Below, one piece after another: positions 18,539 to 29,030 of a stretch of DNA of 64,000 nucleotides (position 1 is the first letter of the stretch; each line of letters opens with the position of its first letter). The notes beneath the pieces were generated by a model. The model was not told the DNA's origin, did no database searches, and saw only the letters and a program-made list of their open reading frames with translations. The stretch is from Anaerococcus sp. Marseille-Q5996. Lineage in GTDB: Bacteria; Bacillota; Clostridia; Tissierellales; Peptoniphilaceae. The translations under genes and the position numbers were made by a program. The stretch covers positions 226,828-290,827 of the forward strand of contig NZ_CAMPPE010000003.1 of assembly GCF_946893725.1 (NCBI RefSeq), given 5' to 3'.

Positions 18539-19012
18539 ATGAAATGCCCGTATTGTCATTCAAATAACACAAAAGTACTCGACTCAAGAACCACTGAAGA
18601 TGATACAGCTATTAGACGCAGAAGACTTTGTGAAGATTGTAGCAAGAGATTTTCAACCTACGAACGCTATGAAGACATAACCATCATGGTAATAAAAAAG
18701 GATGAAACTCGTGAAGCCTATGACCGATCCAAAATCATAAATGGCATTGTAAAAAGCTGTCAAAAAAGACCCGTGTCTCTGGATCAAATTGAGCAAGTAG
18801 CTAAAAATGTGGAAATTAAAATTAACCATACAGGCAAAAAAGAAGTTACATCGACCTATATCGGTGAGCTTGTCATGGATGAGCTAAAAGATTTAGATCC
18901 TGTGGCATATGTTAGATTTGCTTCAGTTTATAGAGAATTTAAAGATGTCGATTCATTTTACAATGAAATTATAAATTTAAGAGATAAAAAAGATGCCAGT
19001 ATTGAGCAGTAG
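18539..19012 (+). CDS. nrdR: Transcriptional repressor NrdR
   Basis: 157 residues. The N-terminal zinc ribbon uses Cys3, Cys6, Cys31 and Cys34 (CPYC...CEDC), followed by the ATP-cone domain (IMVIKKDETREAYDRSKI). NrdR senses ATP/dATP and represses ribonucleotide reductase genes; none of those lie in this window. It follows ftsZ directly and its 3' end forms part of the terminator hairpin. Confidence 0.96.
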   Translation: MKCPYCHSNNTKVLDSRTTEDDTAIRRRRLCEDCSKRFSTYERYEDITIMVIKKDETREAYDRSKIINGIVKSCQKRPVSLDQIEQVAKNVEIKINHTGKKEVTSTYIGELVMDELKDLDPVAYVRFASVYREFKDVDSFYNEIINLRDKKDASIEQ

Positions 19013-19036
19013 TTGCTTATAGCTGCATCTTTTTTT
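18985..19036 (+). terminator. Terminator overlapping the nrdR 3' end
   Basis: AAAAAAGATGC (from about 18985) pairs with GCATCTTTTTTT (19024-19035), with inner complementary pieces CAG/CTG and AGCA/TGCT, ending in a 7-T run. It closes the dcw transcript, and the stop codon of nrdR lies inside the hairpin. Confidence 0.75.
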
Positions 19037-19053
19037 GTACTAGAAAGGCTAAA

Positions 19054-20373
19054 ATGGATTTATTTGAGTTAAATAAGCAAAGACAATTAGAAAAATCTGC
19101 ACCACTGGCAGATAGGCTTAGACCAAAAAGTCTTGAAAATTATATAGGTCAAGAACATTTGGTAGGGGATGGTAGAATAATTAGCCGTATGATAAAGGCT
19201 GATAGAATTTATTCAATGATTTTTTATGGACCACCTGGTGTAGGAAAAACAACCTTAGCAAAAATCATCTCAGAAACTACCCACATGGCCTATGAAGAAC
19301 TTTCTGCAGTAACAAGTGGGATTGCAGATGTAAAAAAGAAAATAGAAATTGCTAAAGACAATTTAAAATATGAAAATAAAAAAACTATTTTATTCATAGA
19401 CGAGATACATAGATTTAATAAATCTCAACAAGACTATCTATTGCCATTTGTAGAGGATTCTACAATTATTCTAATTGGTGCAACAACAGAAAACCCATAT
19501 TTTGAAGTAAATAAGGCCCTTATATCTCGCATGTATGTTTTTGAGCTTAAATCATTAAGCAAATCTGACCTTGAAAGACTTATTGATATGGCAATAACTA
19601 AGGATCCGATTTTACAAAATAAAAATGTAAATATAGATGCTGATGCCAGGGAAGTTTTAATTAAATATTCGAATGGAGATAGCAGGGCACTTTTAAATGC
19701 CTTAGAAATTGCTATATTTTCAGAAAATGAGAAAGATGGTAAAATAAATATAGGCAAAGATACAATCGAAAATTCTATTCAAAAAAAGATTGCAATCTAT
19801 GATAAAAAGGGCGACAGACATTATGATACCATCTCAGCCTTTATTAAGTCTATGAGAGGATCAGATCCTGATGCTGCCCTGTATTATTTGGCAAAAATAC
19901 TTGAATCTGGTGAGGATATAAAATTTATTGCCCGTCGTATGATTATTTTTGCATCAGAAGATATTTCAAATGCAGATCCATTTGCTTTGGTACTTGCTAC
20001 TAGTACTTTTGATGCAATTAATACTGTAGGCATGCCGGAGGCAAGAATTATTTTGGCACAGACTGTTACCTATTTGTGCTTAGCTGACAAAAGCAATTCT
20101 ACTTATTTGGCTATTGACAAAGCCATGCAATTTGTAAGAGAAAATCGTGACAAAGAAGTGCCTAATAAATTAAAGGATGCCCACTATCCTGGTAGTAAAA
20201 ATTTAATTCACGATAAGTATCTTTACCCACATTCATTTGGGGGATATGTAGATCAGGATTATCTGCCTGATGATTTTGTGAATGAAAAATTTTACCAGGC
20301 CTTAGATATAGGGCATGAAAAAGAACTAAATGACAAACTTAAAAAAAGGAAGGATGGAACTAATGAAGATTAG
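19054..20373 (+). CDS. rarA: Replication-associated recombination protein A (RarA/MgsA)
   Basis: 439 residues, AAA+ ATPase of the clamp-loader clade acting at stalled replication forks. N-terminal [18 protein letters not shown], Walker [10 protein letters not shown], Walker B FIDEIHRF, sensor 1 GATTENPYF and the C-terminal MgsA tetramerisation region ([25 protein letters not shown]) are present. GAAAGG precedes the ATG. Its last 11 bases overlap asnS. Confidence 0.96.
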   Translation: MDLFELNKQRQLEKSAPLADRLRPKSLENYIGQEHLVGDGRIISRMIKADRIYSMIFYGPPGVGKTTLAKIISETTHMAYEELSAVTSGIADVKKKIEIAKDNLKYENKKTILFIDEIHRFNKSQQDYLLPFVEDSTIILIGATTENPYFEVNKALISRMYVFELKSLSKSDLERLIDMAITKDPILQNKNVNIDADAREVLIKYSNGDSRALLNALEIAIFSENEKDGKINIGKDTIENSIQKKIAIYDKKGDRHYDTISAFIKSMRGSDPDAALYYLAKILESGEDIKFIARRMIIFASEDISNADPFALVLATSTFDAINTVGMPEARIILAQTVTYLCLADKSNSTYLAIDKAMQFVRENRDKEVPNKLKDAHYPGSKNLIHDKYLYPHSFGGYVDQDYLPDDFVNEKFYQALDIGHEKELNDKLKKRKDGTNED

Positions 20374-21751
20374 AGAAATTTTAAATGATGTTGATTCGTA
20401 TATAGACAAGGAAGTTGTTGTAAATGGTTGGATTAGAAATTCTAGATTTGGTAAAAATGTAGGATTTATCGAACTAAATGATGGAAGTACTTTTAAAAAT
20501 TTACAAATTGTAATTGGAACTGATGCACCAAATTATGAAGAACTTTCTCATCAATTCTTATCAACAAGCCTTGAAGTAAGCGGAAAATTAGTTGCCACTG
20601 GTAATAATAAAACACCATACGAAATTCAAGCAAGTGAAGTTAAAATTTTAGGCGAATCTTCAGATAAATTCCCAATTCAAAAACAAAGACAAACACTAGA
20701 ATATATGAGAACTATCCCTCATCTTCGTCCAAGAACTAATACTTATAGAGCTGTATTTAAAGTAAGAAGCTCACTAGCATTTGCACTTCATCAATTTTTC
20801 CAAGAACGTGGATTTTTATATGTAAACCCACCAATTGTAACAGGATCTGATGCTGAGGGTGCAGGAGAAATGTTTAATATAACAACAATTGATCCAAGTG
20901 ATGCTCCAATGAATGAAGAAAATCAAGTAGATTATAACAAAGACTTCTTTGGTAAAAAATCTTATTTAACAGTATCTGGACAATTAGAGGCAGAAGACTA
21001 TGCACTTGCTTTTGGTGATGTATATACTTTTGGCCCTACATTTAGAGCAGAATTATCAAATACACCAAGACACGCTGCAGAGTTCTGGATGCTAGAACCT
21101 GAAATGGCCTTTGCAGATTATAACCAAGCCATGGATGTTGCTGAAGATATGATTAAATATGTAATCGACTATCTACTCGAAAACAACAAAGATGAAATGG
21201 AATTTTTCAATAGATTTATAGATGAAGAATTATTTGAAAGACTTGACCAAGTAAGAAGTAAAGAATTTGCAAGAGTTACTTATACTGATGCGATTGAAAA
21301 GCTAAAAGAAAGTGGTCAAGACTTTGAATTCCCGGTTGAATGGGGCATGGACTTACAAACAGAACATGAAAGATACTTATCTGAAGTTATTGTAAATGGT
21401 CCAGTATTTGTAACTGATTATCCAAAAGATATTAAGGCTTTCTACATGAAAAGAAATGCTGATGGCAAAACAGTAGCGGCATTTGATATGCTAGTTCCTG
21501 GAGTAGGTGAACTAATCGGCGGATCTCAAAGGGAAGAAAATATCGATGAATTATTAAAATCTTTTGAAGATAACGGACTTAAAGAAGAAGACTATCAAAA
21601 TTACTTAGACTTAAGAAGGTTTGGTACAGTTGTACACTCAGGATTTGGATTAGGTTTTGAAAGAGCGGTTATGTATGTTACAGGTATGAAAAATATCCGT
21701 GACGTAATTTCTTATCCAAGATATGTAAACGCACTTGCAAGCCAAAACTAG
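20363..21751 (+). CDS. asnS: Asparaginyl-tRNA synthetase
   Basis: 463 residues, class II synthetase charging tRNA-Asn. N-terminal OB-fold anticodon domain ([23 protein letters not shown]), motif 2 ([19 protein letters not shown]) and motif 3 ([15 protein letters not shown]). The frame is open to 20330, but GGAAGGAT at 20348-20355 and the family N-terminus (MKIREIL) indicate the ATG at 20363, within the end of rarA, so translation is coupled. Confidence 0.96.
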   Translation: MKIREILNDVDSYIDKEVVVNGWIRNSRFGKNVGFIELNDGSTFKNLQIVIGTDAPNYEELSHQFLSTSLEVSGKLVATGNNKTPYEIQASEVKILGESSDKFPIQKQRQTLEYMRTIPHLRPRTNTYRAVFKVRSSLAFALHQFFQERGFLYVNPPIVTGSDAEGAGEMFNITTIDPSDAPMNEENQVDYNKDFFGKKSYLTVSGQLEAEDYALAFGDVYTFGPTFRAELSNTPRHAAEFWMLEPEMAFADYNQAMDVAEDMIKYVIDYLLENNKDEMEFFNRFIDEELFERLDQVRSKEFARVTYTDAIEKLKESGQDFEFPVEWGMDLQTEHERYLSEVIVNGPVFVTDYPKDIKAFYMKRNADGKTVAAFDMLVPGVGELIGGSQREENIDELLKSFEDNGLKEEDYQNYLDLRRFGTVVHSGFGLGFERAVMYVTGMKNIRDVISYPRYVNALASQN

Positions 21752-21759
21752 GAGATATA

Positions 21760-24192
21760 ATGACAGAAAATTATTCTAATATTCCAGAATATAATCCCAA
21801 TGCCATTGAGAAAAAATGGCAAAAAATTTGGGATGAAGATAAAACTTTCCATAGCGAAATAGACCATGATAAGGAAAAATTCTATGGCCTTGTTGAATTT
21901 CCTTATCCATCTGGTCAAGGACTACACGTTGGTCACCCAAGACCATATACAGCACTTGATGTGGTTTCTAGAAAAAGAAGATTAGAAGGATACAACGTAC
22001 TTTATCCGATGGGGTGGGATGCCTTTGGTCTACCAACAGAAAACTATGCAATTAAAAATAAAATCCACCCAGCAATAGTAACAGAAAATAACATAAAAAA
22101 CTTTAAAGCTCAATTAAAATCAATTGGTTTTTCTTTTGACTGGGATAGGGAAGTAAATACAACTGACCCAGACTATTATAAATGGAGCCAATGGATTTTT
22201 ATCCAACTATATAAACACGGTTTGGCTTACAAAAATGAAATGAGCGTAAACTGGTGTCCTTCCTGCCAGGTTGGTCTTGCTAACGAAGAAGTAGTAGATG
22301 GCAAATGTGAAAGATGTGGTACAGAAGTAGTTCATAAGATGAAAAATCAATGGATGCTTAAAATCACAGAATATGCTGATAGGTTAATCGATGACCTAGA
22401 TGATGTAGATTATGAAGATAGGATTAAAGCCCAACAAATTAACTGGATAGGTAGATCTAAGGGAGCAAATGTAAATTTTGCAATTAAAGATTCAGATTAT
22501 AAATTAACAGTTTATACAACAAGACCAGATACTATATTTGGAGTATCCTACATGGTAATTTCTCCAGAACATCCAGCATTAAATGAATTTAAAGAAAAAA
22601 TTACTAATTTTGATGAGGTTGTATCATACCAAGAAGAAGCTCGTAAAAAATCTGATTTTGAAAGAGCAGAATTAAACAAAGATAAAACTGGGGTAATGCT
22701 AGAGGGAATCACTGCTATAAACCCATTATCAGGTAAGGAAATTCCAATTTGGGTTTCAGATTATGTTTTAATGTCTTATGGTACTGGAGCTATTATGGCA
22801 GTGCCAGCTCATGATAGCAGAGATTTTGAATTTGCAAAAAAATTTGATATGCCAATTGTCCAAGTTTATGAAACAGAAGGGGAAGCTGAGCTACCTTTAA
22901 CAGATATAAACAAAGGAAGAGCAATTAATTCTGAATTCTTAAATGGACTTGAAGTAGCGGATGCAAAACAAAAAGCAATAGAATTCATAGAAGAAAATAA
23001 TCTAGGTGAAGCTACAACAAACTTTAAATTACGTGACTGGGTCTTCTCACGTCAAAGATATTGGGGTGAGCCAATTCCAATGATTTATTGTGAAGAACAC
23101 GGTTGGAATCCAGTTGATGAAAGTGAACTTCCTATAAAATTACCAGAAGTAGAAACTTACGAACCAACAGCTACTGGTGAATCACCTCTTTCAGAAATCA
23201 AGAAATTTGTTACCACAACTTGTCCAGTTTGTGGAGGACCTGCAAAAAGAGAAACAGACACCATGCCGCAATGGGCAGGAAGCTCTTGGTATTACTTAAG
23301 ATATATGGACCCACATAATACCGAAGCTATTGCTAGCGAGGAAGCATTAGATTATTATAGTCCGATTGACTGGTATAACGGCGGTATGGAGCACACTACT
23401 CTGCACTTGTTATACTCTAGGTTTTGGCATAAATTTTTATATGATATTGGAGTAGTGCCAACAAAAGAACCATATCAAAAAAGAACAAGCCACGGAATGA
23501 TTTTAGGGGAAGACCATCAAAAAATGAGTAAATCTCGTGGGAATGTTGTAAATCCAGATGATATCATCCGTGATTATGGAGCAGACACTCTAAGAACTTA
23601 TGAGATGTTTATAGGTGATTTTGGATCAACTGCTATTTGGTCAGATGAAGGTGTACGTGGCTGCCGTAAATACTTAGAACGTGTGTATAATATGATTGAA
23701 TTGGTAGAAGATGGGGATAATTACAGCAAGGACCTTGAAGTAGCTATCCATCAAACTATCAAAAAAGTATCTGAAGATTACGAAAATTTAAAATTTAACA
23801 CAGCTATAGCAAGCCTTATGTCGCTTTCAAATGATATGAGATCTCTTGGCAAAATAACAAAATCTGATTTTAAAACTTATATCATCCTATTAAACCCTGT
23901 TGCACCTCACTTAACAGAAGAGCTATGGGAACTAGCAGGATTTGAAGGAAAACTAAATGAAGCTGCTTGGCCAACATTTGATGAGAAAAAGCTAGTACTA
24001 GACGAATTTGAAATGCCAGTTCAAATTAATGGTAAGATGCGTGGCAAAGTAATCATGGCCATGGATGCAAGTGAAGATGATGCAGTTGAAGCTGCAAAAG
24101 CTGATAATAACATTTCAAGCCATTTAGAAAATAAAGAAATAAGAAAAGTAATATACGTACCAGGTAAGATTTTAAATATCGTAGTTGCTTAA
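21760..24192 (+). CDS. leuS: Leucyl-tRNA synthetase
   Basis: 810 residues, class I synthetase. HIGH-type motif [12 protein letters not shown] near residue 50, a zinc-finger-like CPSCQ...CERCG segment, the CP1 editing domain with its [13 protein letters not shown] and [15 protein letters not shown] motifs, a second [15 protein letters not shown] site and the catalytic loop [10 protein letters not shown]. Length matches bacterial LeuRS. Nine bases after asnS, with its own GGAG. Confidence 0.98.
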   Translation: MTENYSNIPEYNPNAIEKKWQKIWDEDKTFHSEIDHDKEKFYGLVEFPYPSGQGLHVGHPRPYTALDVVSRKRRLEGYNVLYPMGWDAFGLPTENYAIKNKIHPAIVTENNIKNFKAQLKSIGFSFDWDREVNTTDPDYYKWSQWIFIQLYKHGLAYKNEMSVNWCPSCQVGLANEEVVDGKCERCGTEVVHKMKNQWMLKITEYADRLIDDLDDVDYEDRIKAQQINWIGRSKGANVNFAIKDSDYKLTVYTTRPDTIFGVSYMVISPEHPALNEFKEKITNFDEVVSYQEEARKKSDFERAELNKDKTGVMLEGITAINPLSGKEIPIWVSDYVLMSYGTGAIMAVPAHDSRDFEFAKKFDMPIVQVYETEGEAELPLTDINKGRAINSEFLNGLEVADAKQKAIEFIEENNLGEATTNFKLRDWVFSRQRYWGEPIPMIYCEEHGWNPVDESELPIKLPEVETYEPTATGESPLSEIKKFVTTTCPVCGGPAKRETDTMPQWAGSSWYYLRYMDPHNTEAIASEEALDYYSPIDWYNGGMEHTTLHLLYSRFWHKFLYDIGVVPTKEPYQKRTSHGMILGEDHQKMSKSRGNVVNPDDIIRDYGADTLRTYEMFIGDFGSTAIWSDEGVRGCRKYLERVYNMIELVEDGDNYSKDLEVAIHQTIKKVSEDYENLKFNTAIASLMSLSNDMRSLGKITKSDFKTYIILLNPVAPHLTEELWELAGFEGKLNEAAWPTFDEKKLVLDEFEMPVQINGKMRGKVIMAMDASEDDAVEAAKADNNISSHLENKEIRKVIYVPGKILNIVVA

Positions 24193-24198
24193 TAATTC

Positions 24199-24224
24199 AG
24201 TAGGACTATTGTCCTACTTTTTTT
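24199..24224 (+). terminator. Terminator after leuS
   Basis: AGTAGGAC (24199-24206), loop TATT, GTCCTACT (24211-24218), T run. Confidence 0.92.
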
Positions 24225-24261
24225 ATAAAAAATTAACCACTTAAATAAAAATAAGAAATAT

Positions 24262-24270
24262 TGGTATAAT
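24262..24270 (+). promoter_or_regulatory. Extended -10 promoter of the WrbA-like gene
   Basis: TGG-TATAAT (24262-24270) is an extended -10 element; no good -35 is seen. It lies about 40 bases before the ATG. Confidence 0.6.
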
Positions 24271-24312
24271 ATATCTAGACTATAAGTTGATAAAGCTAGA
24301 AAGGATATAATT

Positions 24313-24918
24313 ATGGAAAAAGTAAAATTAGCTATAGTTTTTTACTCTCAAACAGGAGTTAATTATAAGATGTCAACTATTGCCAAAGAAGAAGCAGAAA
24401 AAAATGGTGCTGAGGTTAGACTTTTAAAGGTTAGAGAACTTAGAGATACATCAGAAGTTGAACCAGACTCATTGTGGGATAAGACACTTAAGGAAACAGA
24501 GGATTTAGAAGTAGCAAGTCCAGAAGATTTAGTATGGGCAGATGCAATCATATTTTCAACACCAACTAGATTTGGTAATGTATCTAGCCAAATGAAAGAT
24601 TTTTTTGATTCACTTGGAGGAGTTTGGAGCGAGGGTAAGCTAGTAAATAAATTTGTTACAGCTTTTTCATCATCACAAAATCCAAATGGTGGTCAAGAAC
24701 ATACCATCCGTGCAATCTATACATCTGCCATGCACTGGGGATCTATAATTGTACCAACTGGTTATACAGATGATTCAATATTTGCTCAAGGTGGTAACCC
24801 ATATGGTATTTCTGCAACTCAGTCACCTGAAACTTATGAAATAAGCAATGAAATAAAACCTGCTATAGAACACCAAACAAGAAGGTTAATAGAAATTACA
24901 CAAAAATTTATAGGATAA
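24313..24918 (+). CDS. WrbA-like NAD(P)H:quinone oxidoreductase (flavodoxin fold)
   Basis: 201 residues. The FMN phosphate loop FYSQTGVNYKMS lies near the N-terminus; STPTRFGNVSSQMKDFFDSLGGVW and SSQNPNGGQEHTIRAIY are the typical WrbA flavin-pocket segments. Such enzymes reduce quinones by two electrons, avoiding semiquinone radicals. A single-gene transcript with its own promoter and terminator. Confidence 0.92.
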   Translation: MEKVKLAIVFYSQTGVNYKMSTIAKEEAEKNGAEVRLLKVRELRDTSEVEPDSLWDKTLKETEDLEVASPEDLVWADAIIFSTPTRFGNVSSQMKDFFDSLGGVWSEGKLVNKFVTAFSSSQNPNGGQEHTIRAIYTSAMHWGSIIVPTGYTDDSIFAQGGNPYGISATQSPETYEISNEIKPAIEHQTRRLIEITQKFIG

Positions 24919-24928
24919 TATAATTATG

Positions 24929-24954
24929 ACCTAGCAGAAATGCTAGGTTTTTTT
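24929..24954 (+). terminator. Terminator after the WrbA-like gene
   Basis: ACCTAGCA (24929-24936), GAAA tetraloop, TGCTAGGT (24941-24948), T run. Confidence 0.92.
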
Positions 24955-25008
24955 AAATGCAATAATTACATTTTAGGGTATAAAATAATTATATTTCAAG
25001 GAGGTTTT

Positions 25009-25725
25009 ATGAATATATTTGATATTTTAAACAGTAAATTATTGTACATATTAGTTGCTCTAGGCTTATTAATTATATTTTTAATATGTGTAATGTTTTT
25101 TCTAAGGGCAAAAAAAAGAGCTAAAGAGTTAGGCATTGCTGATGAGAAAGTAAAGGCAACCATAAAAAGTTCCTTAGTTTTTTCCATTGTGCCATCAATT
25201 GCCGTAATAATAGGCCTTATAACATTATCGCCACTTTTGGGTATTCCTTGGCCATGGTTTAGACTCTCTGTTGTGGGATCATTACCATACGAACTTACTG
25301 CAGCAGACTTGGCTGTTAAAGGATTAGGCTATCAAGATCTTGCAACCTATCAAGCTTCTGCCGATCCTAGTGCAATTGGAACAATTATGTTTACAATGAC
25401 AATTTCTATTCTCGGTGGGATGATATTTAATATATTTTTTCTAGAGAAATACCACAAAAAAGTATCTGGAGTTGGAACAAAATCATCTCCATTTAGAGAG
25501 CTGGCCCTATCAGTGCTTACTTTTGGTATGGTTACAGTTTTTTTTCCAATTGAGTTTTTAAAATCAAAAACACATGCGACAGTTGCAATTACATCTATTT
25601 TAGTAACACTTATATTAGGACAGATTTCTAAAAAGTATAAGATTGATTGGCTGGCAGATTTTATAATGAGTTTTGCGCTAATAATTGGTATGGCAGCAGG
25701 TGTATTTTTTGAAGGAGTTTTATAA
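25009..25725 (+). CDS. DUF5058-family polytopic membrane protein
   Basis: 238 residues, about six membrane helices. The segment VFSIVPSIAVIIGLITLSPLLGIPWPWFRLSVVGSLPYEL (25180-25290) matches my recollection of the DUF5058 family; no biochemical function is established. AAGGAGG directly precedes the ATG at 25009; the frame is open earlier through the wrbA terminator and those residues are rejected. Its stop overlaps the start of a second membrane protein (TAATG), so the two are likely co-translated and may form one complex, perhaps a transporter. The pairing is seen; transport is inference. Confidence 0.7.
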   Translation: MNIFDILNSKLLYILVALGLLIIFLICVMFFLRAKKRAKELGIADEKVKATIKSSLVFSIVPSIAVIIGLITLSPLLGIPWPWFRLSVVGSLPYELTAADLAVKGLGYQDLATYQASADPSAIGTIMFTMTISILGGMIFNIFFLEKYHKKVSGVGTKSSPFRELALSVLTFGMVTVFFPIEFLKSKTHATVAITSILVTLILGQISKKYKIDWLADFIMSFALIIGMAAGVFFEGVL

Positions 25726-26447
25726 TGGAAAATAAAAAAACTTATATGGATACAACTTACAAACTTGGTAGAATAGCTACAATTGTTTGTATTTTAATAA
25801 TGTTTGTTATTCCAGCTATTATTTGTACTGCATACAATATTTGGCCTAGTTTTGATTCGGTAATAGGATCTGCTGGTCCACTTTTAGCCATGTATATACC
25901 AGTTGCGCTTGCAGAACAACTTTCTATGATTCCAATAACTGGAAACTCTGCATATATTAATTCTATTATGGGCAATGTGACAAATATAAAATTCCCAGCC
26001 TATCTTACAGCTCTAGCATCTGTTGACCAAGATCCTGGAACAGAGGAAGCGGATGTAATAGGAATGATTGCCGTTTGTGTTTCTGGTATGACAACTATGG
26101 TTATAATCTTAATTGGACTATTACTTTTAGTACCACTAAGTCCAATACTTACATCTCCTGTTGTAAAAACAGCCACTAGCTACATAATGCCTGCACTTTT
26201 TGGTTCTATGTTAGTAGGTACATTATTAAATAATTCAGCTGGTAATTATGAGGCAAAAAATAAATATCTGATAGGGATAATTGATTTATTAATAGTCTTT
26301 GTTGTTAATATCTTTATTATGAATTTAGATAAAAAACAAGGATTTGCAATGGTTATAATAATGCTCCTTTCTGTACTATTAGCTTATCTATTTTATAAGA
26401 AAGGAATTATAAAATTAAGACCAAAAGCCTCTAATAATAACTTGTAA
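25725..26447 (+). CDS. Polytopic membrane protein, partner of the DUF5058-like protein
   Basis: 240 residues with about six to seven predicted helices; I do not recognise a named family. Features include a conserved-looking periplasmic/loop segment rich in acidic residues (DQDPGTEEADVIG) and a helix-breaking PITGNSAYINSIMGN motif, which is reminiscent of substrate-gate hairpins but not diagnostic. The one-base TAATG overlap with the upstream gene argues for a fixed stoichiometric partner. It is followed by a strong terminator. Confidence 0.7.
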   Translation: MENKKTYMDTTYKLGRIATIVCILIMFVIPAIICTAYNIWPSFDSVIGSAGPLLAMYIPVALAEQLSMIPITGNSAYINSIMGNVTNIKFPAYLTALASVDQDPGTEEADVIGMIAVCVSGMTTMVIILIGLLLLVPLSPILTSPVVKTATSYIMPALFGSMLVGTLLNNSAGNYEAKNKYLIGIIDLLIVFVVNIFIMNLDKKQGFAMVIIMLLSVLLAYLFYKKGIIKLRPKASNNNL

Positions 26448-26458
26448 ATTATACTTGT

Positions 26459-26493
26459 ATGGTGTATCATAATGAGTGATACACCATGTTTTT
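26459..26493 (+). terminator. Terminator after the membrane protein pair
   Basis: ATGGTGTATCA (26459-26469), 7-nt loop, TGATACACCAT (26477-26487), then G and a T run. Confidence 0.9.
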
Positions 26494-26570
26494 TATTAAG
26501 ATATGGTAAAAATTGCTCGGGTATAATATTTATTAGATATTTTTAAGCTTTATTAAATTTATACTTTAAT

Positions 26571-26599
26571 TTGACAAATATGACTCAAATGTGTATTAT
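26571..26599 (+). promoter_or_regulatory. SigmaA promoter of the TVP38-family gene
   Basis: TTGACA (26571-26576), 17-bp spacer, TATTAT (26594-26599). A second isolated TATAAT lies at 26522-26527 without a recognisable -35. Confidence 0.8.
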
Positions 26600-26641
26600 T
26601 GTATTATGGTAGCAGTACAAAAATCAAAAAAAGAAGGTCTA

Positions 26642-27232
26642 ATGAAAGAATTTCTTAAGAAAAATTTATACAATATAATAGCAGTAATAGTTCTTTTGAT
26701 ATTAACAATACTTGGATATATAGGATACAAAGAGGGACTATTTAACTCAATTGATAGTTTTAGAGAATTTATCTTATCCTACGGAGCTTGGGCTCATATA
26801 ATTTTTATGCTAGTACAAATAACTCAAATCGTAGTACCAATTATACCTGGTGGTTTGACAACAGTATTTGGGGTAGTAATATTTGGTCCTTTTTGGGGTT
26901 TTATCTATAACTACATATCAATTTGTTTAGGATCAATGTTAGTATTTTTTATATCAAGAACATTTGGAAAATCAATTATTTTAAACTTTTTTGGTCAAGA
27001 AACTTTTGACAAATATAAACATAAAATAAAAGATAAAACCTATGAGAAATTCTTTGCCTGGGCAATACTTTTACCAGTAGCCCCAGATGATTTTTTATGC
27101 TACTTAACCGGACTTTCTGATATGAGTTTTAAAAAATATGCAACAATCATTCTTTTATGTAAACCTCCATCAATATTCCTATACTCTATGGGATGGGCAA
27201 TGGGACTTGAATGGATAGTAAAGAAAATTTAA
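26642..27232 (+). CDS. TVP38/TMEM64 (DedA-like) family membrane protein
   Basis: 196 residues with about five to six helices. The VTT/SNARE-associated core is visible: VVPIIPGGLTTVFGVVIFGPFWGFIYNYISICLGSMLVFFISRTFG (around 26830-26965) followed by the ARG-like AILLPVAPDDFLCYLTGL segment. Members of this superfamily flip or scramble lipids. AGAAGG precedes the ATG at 26642; an upstream in-frame ATG at 26591 would overlap the -10 element and is rejected. Monocistronic. Confidence 0.85.
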   Translation: MKEFLKKNLYNIIAVIVLLILTILGYIGYKEGLFNSIDSFREFILSYGAWAHIIFMLVQITQIVVPIIPGGLTTVFGVVIFGPFWGFIYNYISICLGSMLVFFISRTFGKSIILNFFGQETFDKYKHKIKDKTYEKFFAWAILLPVAPDDFLCYLTGLSDMSFKKYATIILLCKPPSIFLYSMGWAMGLEWIVKKI

Positions 27233-27235
27233 TTT

Positions 27236-27270
27236 AAAAAGCGACTAGAAATATTTCTAATCGCTTTTTT
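27236..27270. terminator. Bidirectional terminator between the TVP38 gene and the ABC operon
   Basis: AAAAAGCGACTAGAA (27236-27250) pairs with TTCTAATCGCTTTTT (27255-27269) with one mismatch; A and T runs on both sides serve both convergent transcripts. Confidence 0.88.
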
Positions 27271-29030
27271 TATACATATAGATTTGCTTGGGTATTAAAC
27301 ATCTCACTATATAATTTATTAACCTTTAAGAGCTCATCGTGAGTACCAACTTCGTCAATATGACCATTGTTACAAACAAGTATTCTATCTGCATATTTGG
27401 TTGAAGATAGCCTGTGGGAGATGAATAATGAAGTCTGATCTTTTGTAATAGCTAGCATATTTTCAAATATTTCTTGCTCACTACGTGGATCTAGGGCACT
27501 TGTAGGCTCATCCATGATAATAAATTTACCTTTATGATACATAGAACGGGCGAGGGCAAGTTTTTGACCAATACCACCTGATGGTTGCACTCCTTTTTCA
27601 TCCAGTAAAGCTGTTATATGGTTAGCTTTAAGCTTTGGAAGATTATCTACCCAATCTTTTATATTTAACAATTCAAAAGACTTATCCATTTCTAGATAGT
27701 CAGCATCAGTCAGTTTAGAATACGATACGGTCGACACATTTTCATCAATCCTGAAAGGAAATAGTCTAAAGTCTTGGAAAGTCGGGGAAAGGATTTTGTA
27801 ATAATAGGAGGTGTTAATATCATTTATGTTGATTCCGTTTAGTAGAATTTCTCCACTAGTTACATCATAGAACTTACAAAGCAACTTCACGATAGTTGAT
27901 TTACCTGCACCATTACGTCCTACTAGGGCTACGGTTTCACCAGGATTTATTATAAATGAGCAGTTTTCTAAAACATATTCATCGCTTTTTGGATACTTAA
28001 AAGATACATCTCTAAATTCAATCTTAACTTTAGAAAGGTCAATATCATTTATGTCTCCATCTTCATTGCGACATTCTTCAATATCCATAAAGTCAAACAG
28101 TGCTTCGATAGTGACATTCAATCGAGCAAGTTCTGGATAGTAAGACTGTAATTGGTTGAATCCCTCAATTAGACCATTTATGGAATTAAAATATAGGGTG
28201 AAATCAGCTACACTTATAGCTTTTTTTAATAATTTACTTGCTATATATATAAATGATCCAACTATGCCAAGGTTGTTTATTACACTTATCAGTCCTAAAT
28301 AGATCCCATTTATTGTAAAGTACTTGTGGTTTAGTTCATACATTTGATTCAAATGAAAATCTGCCTTATCAAGTATTAAATTTTCTGCATTATATATTTT
28401 AATGTCCTTTGAGTATTTGAAATCTCTAGCAAAGTTAAAATAGTATTTATATATGCGAATTTCTTCTGCAGATCTTTTTTGATTTTCTTTTTCATTGTTC
28501 TTTAATTTTTTAGTTATTGGTTTACTTATTAAAAATAATAGTACAATCAGTAAGGGAAGGAGTGGATTTAATCTTATCAGGATAATTACTGAAAAAATAC
28601 CTATTGCTACTTCACTTAGGCCAAAACCTAAGAATTCGAATAATCCCCAGAGATTACCTAGGCCTGTTACAGCTTGTTCAACCTTGTCTTGAGTGGATTT
28701 ACTGTCAGTCATTTCTAGGGGTAGCATTAGTATCTTCTCATTTAAATCATATGTCAGGGTATTATTTACACGATCTAAGCTCATCATGTAATATTGGCTG
28801 GATTTTACCTTAAGAATATCAGTGATGTAATTTAGAATCAATGCTAATAGTGCTAGACTTAGCATTATTTCCACTCGTCCTTGGCCACCATACTCATCTA
28901 TGATAAATTTAGGGGCAATTAGTCTAAATAAAGGAAGGATACCTAGCAATAATGAGTATATTATAGTCCTAATAGTAAATCCTTTTTCTTTAGAATTTAT
29001 AAGTCTTATAAGTCTAATATAATTATGCAT
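27270..29030 (-). CDS. ABC exporter half-transporter (membrane + ATPase), second subunit
   Basis: 586 residues: N-terminal six-helix exporter domain (about 20-300), then an ATPase domain with Walker A LVGRNGAGKST, Walker B IIMDEPTSALD and H-loop SHRLSST. The signature motif reads PSGGIGQ instead of LSGGQ, a departure at the position that contacts ATP across the dimer. AAGGAGA (29036-29042 on this strand) supports the ATG at 29030; an in-frame ATG at 29066 lies inside the upstream gene. The stop of the upstream ABC gene overlaps by 8 bases, so the two probably form a heterodimer. No peptidase C39 domain. Substrate unknown; peptide or lipid export are both possible. Confidence 0.92.
   Translation of the reverse strand: MHNYIRLIRLINSKEKGFTIRTIIYSLLLGILPLFRLIAPKFIIDEYGGQGRVEIMLSLALLALILNYITDILKVKSSQYYMMSLDRVNNTLTYDLNEKILMLPLEMTDSKSTQDKVEQAVTGLGNLWGLFEFLGFGLSEVAIGIFSVIILIRLNPLLPLLIVLLFLISKPITKKLKNNEKENQKRSAEEIRIYKYYFNFARDFKYSKDIKIYNAENLILDKADFHLNQMYELNHKYFTINGIYLGLISVINNLGIVGSFIYIASKLLKKAISVADFTLYFNSINGLIEGFNQLQSYYPELARLNVTIEALFDFMDIEECRNEDGDINDIDLSKVKIEFRDVSFKYPKSDEYVLENCSFIINPGETVALVGRNGAGKSTIVKLLCKFYDVTSGEILLNGININDINTSYYYKILSPTFQDFRLFPFRIDENVSTVSYSKLTDADYLEMDKSFELLNIKDWVDNLPKLKANHITALLDEKGVQPSGGIGQKLALARSMYHKGKFIIMDEPTSALDPRSEQEIFENMLAITKDQTSLFISHRLSSTKYADRILVCNNGHIDEVGTHDELLKVNKLYSEMFNTQANLYV

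Noticed and set aside
26591..26641. Upstream start for the TVP38-family gene
   Set aside because: It overlaps the -10 element at 26594-26599, so it would not be in the mRNA.
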